A DNA stretch of 64,000 nucleotides from NCBI RefSeq assembly GCF_901709675.1, contig NC_051091.1, positions 10,698,967-10,762,966 on the forward strand, given 5' to 3'. The position numbers and the translations under genes were made by a program. Every line of letters begins with the position of its first letter. Within the stretch, counting starts at the first letter, position 1. Under the pieces are notes generated by a model. That model was not told the DNA's origin. It searched no databases and saw only the letters and a program-made list of their open reading frames with translations. This stretch comes from Syngnathus acus. Taxonomy: Eukaryota; Chordata; Actinopteri; Syngnathiformes; Syngnathidae. Positions 14,543 to 25,644 of this stretch are shown piece after piece.

Positions 14543-16839
14543 AATAAAGAGCCAAAAAGGGACGTGTTATACAGGAGTGTGATTAACGTGGCTGTCTACA
14601 CACGTACTTTCAGCAGCGGTGGGTGCCTCGGATGCAAACAGTGCTGACGCGTTTGTATGTTTGAGGCTTGACGGGGGGGTCCTCCAGGATCATTTGCGGA
14701 TCATCATATTCTCATATGACATACGTATGTGATAACTATTGAATGCCAACGTGTTGGTATGCAAAGTTTAAAAAAAAAAATGCCCAAGTGGAATCCAGTT
14801 TTAAGAATGTCTTGCCTGATGAGATTTGGTTAATCATTCCCTCCTAATAAATGAATGAACTCTGCCAACAATTAAGTCTTCTTCACCAAAACATCTGTCG
14901 TACACAGTATCAAGTCTGACCTGTGGTAGTAGAAGAAGAAATCTAGGTAATATGCTAACCAAATTGTGTCTGCAGTCTTTTCCTTGTCTTTTTATTGCGG
15001 TAATTGCCATGTTACACAAACACTCAATACTACCATGCTTCAATCGCAACTTCCAAATAGACAACCCCTTAAAAGTGAATAAATAAAATAATATGGAATG
15101 GCACATTAATTATTCCTGATAAAATCACAAGCTCAAGCCACTGCATGAAGTTCAATCAAAACGCCAGACACAGATTATGCAAATCAGACAAAGAAGTCCA
15201 GCCATGTTGCATGGGCCATGAACTTCCTGGAGTTCTATTCCCTGAAATTCAGAGGGTCTTGCCGGAAATCCAGCTCGAGGCTATCAGCCCCCCCCCCCGT
15301 CGCCGCCTCCCACGGAAAGGGTCGCAGAGTGTGAATAAGTCCACAGAGCAAACATGGCCGTGGCTGACAGGCGGTCTGACTCAGCGCCACATTCCAGTGG
15401 AGTCACCCATCCACTTTACCCTGGGCACACGCAGCCCTCTGCACGCACACTATGCATCACCTCTTAAATCTCCTTCTCTCCATCGCACCGTGCACCATAC
15501 AGGTGCGCTGTACTTATACTATCTAATTAACCGCAACAACTGCTTCCCATCATGGCATTTGTCACTCAATCTTACTCATGATGTGCACATACCCTATTTA
15601 CTCAGTCCACATCACTCTTGCGCCACTTTTTTTTTTTTTTTGTATGAGTGAGTTTATTTTATCCGGTCAATGGAATGCAATGGAGAGACTGAGAGCTCAC
15701 CTTTGGAAAAGAAAGCGACTCTGTGTTGAATGTAAAATGTATGACAGTCAGTACAGTATATCCCCATGCAGCTGCTATTGCATGTCTGGATGCTAAGCTG
15801 CCAACTAGCAAGAGCCCTCAGTCATTCACTCATTCACTCAGACTGATTCCCAAACCAGTCTGTCAAGGAATCAACATGTGAGCGCAGTTGACACCATCTT
15901 GACATACATGTTAACAGAAATTAACTTGGTCATTATAAAAGTCCCTATAGAGAGAGCATGATTGCATCACTATGACATCTGAACATCTAAGCCTTGTTTT
16001 TGTTGCACAACTAAAGATAATATGAACTCATTGGCTGCCTTTGACGGATATATTCAAAAATCACTTTGAACTGACAGTCGAGTTCACGTTATAAAGATTG
16101 GAATCAAAGTCACACAGGAAATTGATGTGGCATTGTTCAAACAAAAGAGGAAGCGGATATCTGGTTTTTTTTTTCCTCCCCCAGAGCAAATTAGTATCCT
16201 TACACAAGTTGCCTTAGGGTAAAGGCACACCAAGCCTATGTCAAACAACCAGCCGCAATCAATGCGGATTGTTGCGTCAACTAACTTGACTGTTGTCTTG
16301 GCCAAACTAATTACACATGAACATAATGTACACAATAGGCTGTATTAAATTTGTTAACATGATTTTGTTTGGGGCTCCTGCTCCACTTGGAATTTATTTT
16401 ATGGCCATTCTTGAAGCGATAAATTCATTTGCTGGGTGATCAGAGCAAGAAAAAACTAACCATAATAATACGGTGCACAAAGGTTGCACAAGTTAATTTT
16501 ATTTATATTGCATAAAGGATGCAAGAGGAAAATAATGTTTTATTTTTCCTTTTTGGTCAATTTTTTTTATTTATTGGGCTCATTCTAAGTGGTCAATACA
16601 TTACATAATTTTAAAGAAATTGGTTCCGTAGTGTTTACAGAATATACGAACAAACACCAATCAAAACATTTGAATAATTGCAAAGAAAAGACACACTGTG
16701 TGATAAAATCATGCAGTGTCCCTGCCTATTTTGTTAGGCGTGTGTGATTAACCATGCATGAGTCAGATACAGGTGTTTTGCAATTGAAGCAAGGCTTCCT
16801 CACTTCTCCCCTCCCCCATTTTTTTTTTTTAAGCTTTAT

Positions 16840-16960
16840 AGCAATGACACAGCCTACATCTTGACACGCAAGGCTGCTGTCAATCAAGAGATGTACAAAT
16901 TATCATTCAACACGCTAGAGACAGTCGGACGGTCCGCAGTGAGGGTATCTGTGTTTCCAC
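16840..16960. promoter_or_regulatory. Conserved-looking non-coding stretch with a PBX/MEIS-like site
   Basis: Complex, repeat-free sequence after a poly-T tract. It contains CTGTCAATCA (16,877-16,886), which combines TGTCA (MEIS-like) and ATCA (PBX-like) half-sites, and an AAATTATCATT motif just downstream. Function and conservation are inferred, not shown. Confidence 0.25.
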
Positions 16961-17704
16961 GGTGACAAATTTGGTCCCACCAAAGATATGAACGCTCATG
17001 GGAGGAAAGTCGATAGCATTTGCAGGTACAGAACCATAGTAGAGAAACGGAGAGTTAAATCTGGGTCTTTGGATAAGATAAACAAAGTGGAGGGATTGAG
17101 AAAATTCTTCTGAAATGTGTCAATGTTTATGTAGTCATGGTCCTGCAGTCCAATCTGGAGGACTTTACGTCCAGCACTAACCTGTACTCAGGCTGTCATG
17201 TTGAGGGCTATTACTAATGTGTAATCGCGGTGATGACTGGTATTATCGCCTGCCTGGAGTAATGCAATGTGGATTTTCCTGTAAGATCACCAGAGTGACG
17301 CAAAACCTCCGTCTCTAGAGCACCAACTGAGTCATCTTTCTGAATAAAATACGAGACCCGTGTTTGAGCTTATTACTTTCAGATGTGTGTGGAACTGGGA
17401 AGAACCTGTACAAAAAAGCTAAGTCAACAGAAGCCCACTTGTCCATGATTTGGAGATTTTTAGAGTCGTGACGTAGTTGTTCCGTTTGCCAACACGGAGT
17501 ACGTAAGGCAACTGACCAGGGTTCAACTTTTCGGTTCCGATCGTTATTTGTTCCCAAGTGGACATTGGTGACTGGTGGCTGACGAAACAAACACATTTCA
17601 TTTATGATTTGTTCTTGGGTCTAGAGGGTGGCCTTTTCATGCTTTGGAGTGTCCTCTCGTGCTCCTTACAAGATTGTGAAACGCCACCAGGCTACTACTT
17701 GTTT

Positions 17705-17719
17705 GGTTGCTTAGCAACC
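17705..17719. promoter_or_regulatory. Palindromic X-box-like motif
   Basis: GGTTGCTTAGCAACC is a perfect 7-bp inverted repeat around one base, which is the half-site arrangement bound by RFX factors. No gene start is recognisable next to it. Confidence 0.45.
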
Positions 17720-18481
17720 ACCGCAAGCTATAGACAAACTTGTGCCAGGCTGCCGTTTTCCTAAGGTGCACCTTCCTGCACACTGACCTACGGCATGCAC
17801 CATGAAAACCAAGTGTAGTGTGAAAAAGGCTTGACGTACTACACTCAACCGTTCCACCGTGTCATGTTGAAAGCAATTGTTACGGCCTTGTATGTATTTT
17901 ATACGCAAGCGCTTGCACTTATCAGGCAACCAATCTAATGTTCTGATTGCGGGATTCCGTGTCAGCAATGCGGACGTGCACAGACTCTGTGAGAAAGGCT
18001 CATTATGATCGGATCTGCTCGACTGATATTGCTATGATGCAACTATTTCAATTGGCAATCAAAGATAAAATGTGAAAATGTGTTTTCATTTAATTATATG
18101 ATTTTTCTCATTTAAATTTTTGGCTCTGATCAATAATACAGAATGGGGAAAAAAAAAACACCAATTTAAATGTTCTAATATTGGTTTAGTCAGATTTACA
18201 TGACTGGAAATCAATAAACAGCATTAATACATAAAGATGTTATCTTGTTAGCTTATTAGCCGCCACAATCAGTCAGGAGCACAGGGAGAACATGCAAACC
18301 ACACAAGAAGGCCCGAGCCCTAATTCAAACAATGGCTCAAATTAACTGGAATAATTTCCAGTTTCAATGTGAATCGAAACAAAAAGTTGCATAGAAAACA
18401 GAAAAGCGACTGGTTGGAGAGAAAAACATTTTGACAGCAAAACCGACCTAATAAAGGAAAATGCAACTGAACTCACCGACT

Positions 18482-18506
18482 GACTCACTCACTCACTCAC
18501 TCACTA
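18482..18506. repeat. (ACTC)n microsatellite
   Basis: About six ACTC tetranucleotides in a row, no coding meaning. Confidence 0.9.
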
Positions 18507-20216
18507 AGAAATGATGAAACAGTGTGCGTGAAAACGTGTATTTATGTTAGCTTTGTGAGGCATGAAGGGTACAGGAGACTGGAGACGGATTTGACGGCGA
18601 TGACTGGACATGAGGGCTGCGAAGACTCCTAACCTGTGCTTAGGAGGACAGACACCCCGAGGGCAAGACCGCAGCAGCTGGTATGTTTCTATAAACAGAC
18701 AGGCCGGGTCGGGCCGTCCTCGTGTGATGTGCGCAGCAGATGCTGATCTCTGTCAGTCTTCAGGAAGAAGCAATTATTGACTCACGCCTCCAATTTATAG
18801 TGCACATCAAACCGTCCGATTACTGGCAGTCTTCAAGTGTGACTCATATAGTTGACAGAGATGCGGCAACCCAAAAAAAACATTGAAACAACTAAAAATG
18901 AGGACATGCCATTGAGATAAAACTTTACATGTAAGATCCAATAACAACCCATTATTTTCCCTCAAATTATCATCCGGGAACTTGTCATCACACTGCACCA
19001 CACTCCGTCTGTTCTATGGCTGTTGTGCATCTTACATAAGATTTGACCTGGTAAAATTCCACAATGCTGCCGCACGCCTCTGTCCTCCATCGTCCAAGTG
19101 TAGCGACAACAATTTCTCACTGTTTAAATCCAGCCGCCCACTCCGGGGATGTTTTTACAGCTGCTTACAAGCGGGGGTCGCCTCACTTCAAATGAGACTT
19201 TGCCTTTAAGAGTCGCTCATCCGGATACACTACATGTCATTGTTTTCGGGGCTCCTGTCTACTCCTTTGGAGCGTCCTCACAAAGCCTCTTGTGGCCTAT
19301 TGAGGAACATAAATCTGCACATTTAATCCGTCCTGTACGGAATATGAAAATCAGCCAACTTCTTGCATTACATTAATGTTTTTTTACATTTTTTTGGGAC
19401 ATTTAGTTTCATTTTACCATACACGGAAAATGTCTCATCCGAGTGGCTCCAGCAGGTAATAATCAAAAATAAATAAAATCGCACAACAGGAAAGCAGACT
19501 AACTGTGAGATCACGCATTAGTTGCCTGATGAGTTACAGAGCAGAGAATGACAAATGAGAACTATCAGTTTGCTTTGGGATGTAACCTAAAACCAGCACA
19601 TAGAGGAATACACACACATAAACAGACGCAGACACTTTCAGAGTTGAACAGGACAGATATAAAGCGAGATCCAGCTCTGCTTGAGCACTTATAATCACTT
19701 GAAATTCTAGTGCAGTGAGTGTATCATCAATAAAGGGGATCTGGTAGCCCCATCCTGGATGATGCAATGCATATGTTCTGTCTGGAAAGGGTAAAAAAGT
19801 AATTTAAGTAAGTAATATCACAGCTGCGTATTTTGTTTCTGTGTGAACACTCCATCTCTATAATTTTCCACATTGCTATCGCAATAATCTTATCTCACGC
19901 CTTGACGGGTTGCACGTTGCAAGGTGACTGAGGACTGACTTTTTACTATTGGAAAGTCACTTTATGCATGTACTGGACTAGTGGGTGCAGGTCAAACAAA
20001 TGTTAACAGGAAGAGAACAAGTCCAAGGATGGACAAGTCCAAGGATGGACAAATTATTCATCGCAGTGATGTAAGCATTCAAGGTTGATTGCTCATTCTT
20101 GAATTTTGTGTTGACCATCTGATTAGCATGCAACCAACCATTCGGTTTTATTTTATTTGAATTTTTTGTTTTGAAATACGCAACCACCAGAATACTGTCT
20201 GTATATTATATTTTGT

Positions 20217-20272
20217 ATATATTTTATTTATATATACATGTATATATATATATATATATATTGATTTATTCA
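20217..20272. repeat. AT-rich microsatellite
   Basis: TATATATA tract following imperfect TATATTTTATTTATA units. A 17-bp poly-C tract lies 70 bp downstream (20,340-20,356). Confidence 0.85.
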
Positions 20273-21649
20273 TATAAATGAAACAAAAATATAAACAACA
20301 TAAAATCTGTAGCCAGAATCAAATAGAATCTGCCTTTCACCCCCCCCCCCCCCCCCAAATCTTGAACAGGTTAAGAATGGATGGATTAACTGGAATGTGA
20401 CTATATGCGACACTAATAGCTGCAGCAGATTGTTGGCTATCGTAATAAACGTGCTCCCCAAAGACACAAGTGTCCTTGTGAGCTTTGAGCACAAGGTAAA
20501 ATACTTCCATTTTCTTATACTTAACATTTTCAACGACCCCATAAAAATTCCCAATGCACAAAGCCTATAGAGCACTGCTGGAGCATGTGAGCTGATGACC
20601 ACCATCAGTCCCCAATGCGAACTGAGAATGTCTTTCAAGGGTAACAAAGCATTTCCTGACCTGCAGGTTATTAGTCAATACAGTGTCCTTCTATATTTAT
20701 TAAAAAGTCACAAATCATTTAAAAATAGTATTAGTTGGAGTATTTATAAAATTGGCTAACATTTATCTTGTAATTGAATTTGGATATTTGATTCAGCTCT
20801 TGTATCCGATTTCATTGTATCGTGCATAAATAGTGGTCGTTCTTCTTCATATATCGCGTTTGCATCTCTGCACATGAGCACACAAAGTTGCAACACACTC
20901 ACCAAGCACATATGCACACACGCAGGCTAAAAGACACGAAGAAGAACAAGTTTTACAGACGGGAGGGGGAGGAGAAGAGATGCTTTATTTAACCCTTTAC
21001 AGGTTCAAAGCGTGTGTTGCAATCGTGTTGGAGGGAAAAAATGTTCTAAGAATAATTTTAATATCAAAAGTAACAAAGCATTGCTTCCCATTGCATTCTT
21101 TGTATTTAAGGTCGGTCACATTTTCTTCTCTCATTTTGGGGCAAAATACTGTTGACAGTGTTTTTTAAGGATTTCAAATATTGAGGCTCTTCCAAATTAT
21201 CGTGAGTTGGATATTTAGGATTCACTAATTCATTGCCACAGATGAATTCTAGTCGTTAACACGAACCCAATTGTTTTATGCCGACGACAAATATATTCGA
21301 CAGGAACAAGGTTTGTGTTGCATTACAGACAGAGAGCTAGTGAAGGTTTTGAGAGAAAAAAACATCTGCAAAAAAAATAAATAAAATAATGTGGATGTCA
21401 ACTATTAAATTAGCCATTGACGGATTTGGCCTTCGATGTAGCCTTAATGCAGCCTACTGTAATGACTAACGGATCCTGTAGATGGCAGTGTTGCAGACAT
21501 CACTTTATATTTGAAATCAGCACAACCTCTTAGTTGAAGATAAAGATTATTATTAGCTCGTCTCATCAGTTATGGCGCCTGCCACATTATGTACTCAGAC
21601 TGAGGCATATCTTTCCATAAAATCCTTCCTGAAAGTTTCCCATTACACA

Positions 21650-21900
21650 ACAACAGGTGCTTGTCTTTTCCACACTTTCTCCAGAATTTTCGGCAGAGAG
21701 CCGAGCGCATATTAGCATTCTGCGGCCGGAACAGGCCGGCTGACAGCCCTGACTGTGCACAGAGAGGCCGGCTAATAATTTGTCAGCGCCTGTGGGGGTA
21801 TGCGGCCAGCATGTCAACAACGGGCCCAGTGTTTCTTAAGCCAGCGATGGAGATTAGAGAGCGAGTCTGATCCGGCCACTAGGCGGGCAGGGGCGAGTAA
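21650..21900. promoter_or_regulatory. Conserved-looking GC-rich non-coding stretch
   Basis: About 250 bp of complex sequence, GC-richer than its surroundings. GGCCGGCT occurs twice (about 21,733 and 21,767), next to CTGACAG and GGCTAATAATTTGTCAGC, with homeodomain-like TAAT and TGACAG cores. The open frames are short and unrelated to known proteins. It resembles a developmental enhancer, but I cannot test conservation. Confidence 0.3.
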
Positions 21901-24050
21901 TGACAAGAAAGAGGGCTAAAAGGAAGCAGAGAAAGAGAGTGGCTGGTATTCTTGGGCCTTTCTCATGCAAGAGCACATTCTGGGAAAAGTGCTGTCTCGA
22001 ACTGAGATGCGTTGCGCAATCATTTAGGCCCCTTAGCAGATTAACCCATGGAAGTGTATACAATTGCAGATGAGCAGGGCAAAACGTGTTTTTTCAGATT
22101 CAAGGCCTCTTATCAGATGACCACACAGGTGCAGCTGCAAAATTTTGGGCCTTTCTTGCAGCACCACACATCAGGCCTACTGCTTTTATTCAAATAAATG
22201 TTCACTGGCTATATGGTTTTGGATTTTTTTGCTATAAACCTCACTACCAAAGTGAGTGAGTGAGCTCTGCAGGTAAAGCAGATAAAAGAAACACATCTGA
22301 CATCTAGTGGCTGAGCTACAGACAGCGGTAGTCCACGGTGCACGGGTGGATGAAGAGCCATTTCAGTTTTTAGAAAGGGCCACCCGAAACTGATCTTATA
22401 TACCATAAGTGGATCCAATGGTAAGTGGTGAATGGTGAGTTAAGTCGAAACATTTCTTTACAATAACATGTTCTATCCATTCCTAACAGTTAAAAAATTT
22501 GCTTCTGGTTAAAATTACATTTGTAGAATATTAATTAGGCAGCAAATCCTACTCTTTTTTTATCCATCTCAGGGGGTGGCCATTGTGCCAAATAGTGTTG
22601 ATTGAAACTACCGTCACAATAGCTAATGGTAATGACTGTCACGGCTCACGGCTCACTTCGTTTCTGGGTTTGGTCATGTGACATTGCAAATAAAGCACAA
22701 ATTATACAAAAGTAGTTGATGAGCAATGGACAATGTTTCTTCAAATGAAATAAAGACTGGCGCCATGTCCGCTTCATGCTTTACAATTCAGTAGGCGAAA
22801 AGAACAAAAAAGTTGCTGGTGCATTCAAGAAAAACATTGAGTTTCATCACCAGGCTTACGTCAAGATACCAAAATGAGATAGCGAGGAGAATGCCTTCTT
22901 TTTATCTCTGAACAAGCCCTTCCTGGAGCTGATAAAGCTTCAAAGCAGTCGAAAAGTTACGTGATTAAAACCAATGATGGTTGTCTGCAAACGCTGAAAT
23001 CACAAGTATACAAGTGAGGACACGCAGCAATTTCGGAGAAAAGCAAAATTAACAAAGATGAAGTAAATAAAATGAGCATGTGGTTATTAGAAGAGTATCC
23101 AATGTCTTGTGTATATCTATATGTAAATATATTGGGAGGAAATGTATCAATTTGCTTGCATGGTGGAACTTTCTATGCAAACATTCATGCAAACCAAGAC
23201 AATCAGGGGAAAACAAAAACAACTAAACCCAAGAACGAATTCAATATACATTTGCATTATTTCACTTAGGGGCCCAGATTGTTTTTTTGTTTGTATTTTC
23301 TACATGAATCTCATTTGAGTATTTGGTTACAATGCAAAGGCATGCATGCAATTTCAAGAAAAAAAACGTGCCCTCATCTCACATGCAGAGAAGGGAATCG
23401 AATATCAAACCATAAACAAATGTTAGGAAAATACAGCGGAAAGTTAAGCCCCGCCCATGTGAAGAAGAAGCAACAGATATTTTATGATGTCCCCTGACTC
23501 ACCTATTCACACAGTTATTTGATTATTATTTTTTGTATTTGATAATACATGAGCTATTTGGACAAGAAATGTGCATAGTGAATTAATGGCTCCATCGTTA
23601 GTTGTTTTCGCAGAGGATAAATAATATATGCTGGTGATTATCGTCATATCGTCAATCTACATGTTTTGCTGCATTGTTTGTGATCAAGTGTCTGCTTCCG
23701 AAAGGGTTACAACAGTGCGACATTAAACAAGCTGACTTTCCTAAAGTAAAGTTATGTGATTGTTTTAAATAAATAAAAATAGTAATAATTCTCCTATTAT
23801 ACGTTTAATTTGACAGTAAATTTCAATTGAGAGTGGCAGTGAACTGCTTGAAGCTAGTTAGGGCTACTTATGAGTTACCAACTCCCTTTAGTTTGTGAGA
23901 TGAGCACTTCACTACCTCACCAAATACTTCCTAGGGGGGCGAAGCTACGCTCACCTTACAGGGGACTTTGCATACCAAAAACTTTCATGGTACACTTGCA
24001 AGCGCTGAGCTCATCCCTCCTGCCTCATTCGACGCTGCTTATAATAAATC

Positions 24051-25608
24051 ATGGCTGGATGTTTGAATCTGCTGGTTCTGTGCTGGATGATGAGGCTGAC
24101 ATGTTGCGTGACTTCACCTGCATGGTTTCAGAACATTACCACCAACATCTCCAATTTATCTGGAGACATTATGCTGGGTGGCCTTTTTGCCATCAACCAG
24201 CTGAGCAGCAACCTCAGCCAGAGGACGGAGCCAAATGACATCCGCTGCGAAAGGTATATATGTGTGCTTTTAATTTTTTTAATCCTCAAGCCACTTTTGC
24301 TGCAGTGAATGAAAAGTCTGCTAGAGAATATTACATAAAAATAAAAAAAACTGAATTTGTAAGTGAAATTCTACTGCATGTTGTGAAATCTTTTTTTAAA
24401 AATGTTTTTTTAAGACCTCTAATGGATATAACAAGGCTTTTATTTTGCATTTTATTCCAGTTTGGATAAACTGGAACTGGGCCGTGCATTGGTGATGAAA
24501 TACACGGTGGATGAAATCAACGCCAACCAAGCGCTGCTCCCCGGCATCAAGCTGGGTTATGAAATCTACAACACGTGCAAAGAAACCGCTGTAGTTGTAA
24601 GGCCCACTTTGTCCTTCCTGACTGCAAAAAACAGCGGTGAGCTATCTGTGGAGTGCAACTACACCGACTACGAGACCAGCATGGTAGCCGTGATTGGACC
24701 TTCTAACTCTGAGATGGTGTCGGTCATTGGAAAACTTCTGGGATTCTTTTTGATTCCGCAGGTTTGGTTGCTCATTGAGTTTTATTGTTTTTATTTTTTT
24801 AACAATATTGTGATCAGTGCATAGTAGAATGAATGGAATTATTAATTTATTCAAAGTATGTTGATTTCACTTCAGATCAGCTTTGCTGCCACCAGCAACA
24901 AATTCAGCAACAAGCTCGTCTACCCATCGTTCTTCCGCACAGTGCCCAGTGACACATGGCAGGTTGACGCCATTGCGCTTCTGCTAAAGGAGTTTGCTTG
25001 GAACTGGGTGGCAGTGGTGGGCAGCGATGAAGAGTACGGCCAACAAGGCGCACTGGAGTTCACCAAAAAAACTGAGACCATGTCGATATGCGTGGCCTAT
25101 CAGGGCATGATACCGATCTACAGTGACCCTGTAGAAGTGGTCAAAAATATCATTGACAACATCCAGGCCACCAATGTCAAAGTGGTGGTGGTCTTTGCTT
25201 TATCAGGCCCGGCTGAAGTCTTCTTCAAAGAGGCTAGTAAAGACTCATGATTATGCAAAACATGCAAGTAACTATCAAAGAAATTATCAATTTCTTTTCA
25301 AAATCACTTTTTCTTCAATCTGAGTCTCGATAGCAAAGTTGTGCAAACCCTCTGATGTTGAGGAATTGTCAACTCTTGGTCTGCGGCCCTCTAACGGTCC
25401 GTGACGGTATTGCAGGTGGTCTTCGAAATTGGAATTGAAAAAGAATTGTAACCTTTTTACAAATAAATTTATTATTTATACTTGATTTATTTTCCAGCTA
25501 ATTTTATGAATCATTTACCCATCCAAATTATATCAAATGTATCTGAGATTCCCAAAATAGACATACAGATGCAAATAAATAGCATGTATAGGTCTATCCT
25601 CCTTTGGT

Positions 25609-25644
<36 letters not shown>

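Noticed and set aside
15145-15651. 168-codon open frame on the plus strand
   Set aside because: Low-similarity composition, ends in a poly-T run, and shows no known motif or partner exons.
25233-25238. GT donor at 25,237 as the end of tas1r3 exon 3
   Set aside because: It would shift the frame of exon 4, whose correct frame is fixed by strong T1R similarity. A GC donor at 25,233 keeps it open.
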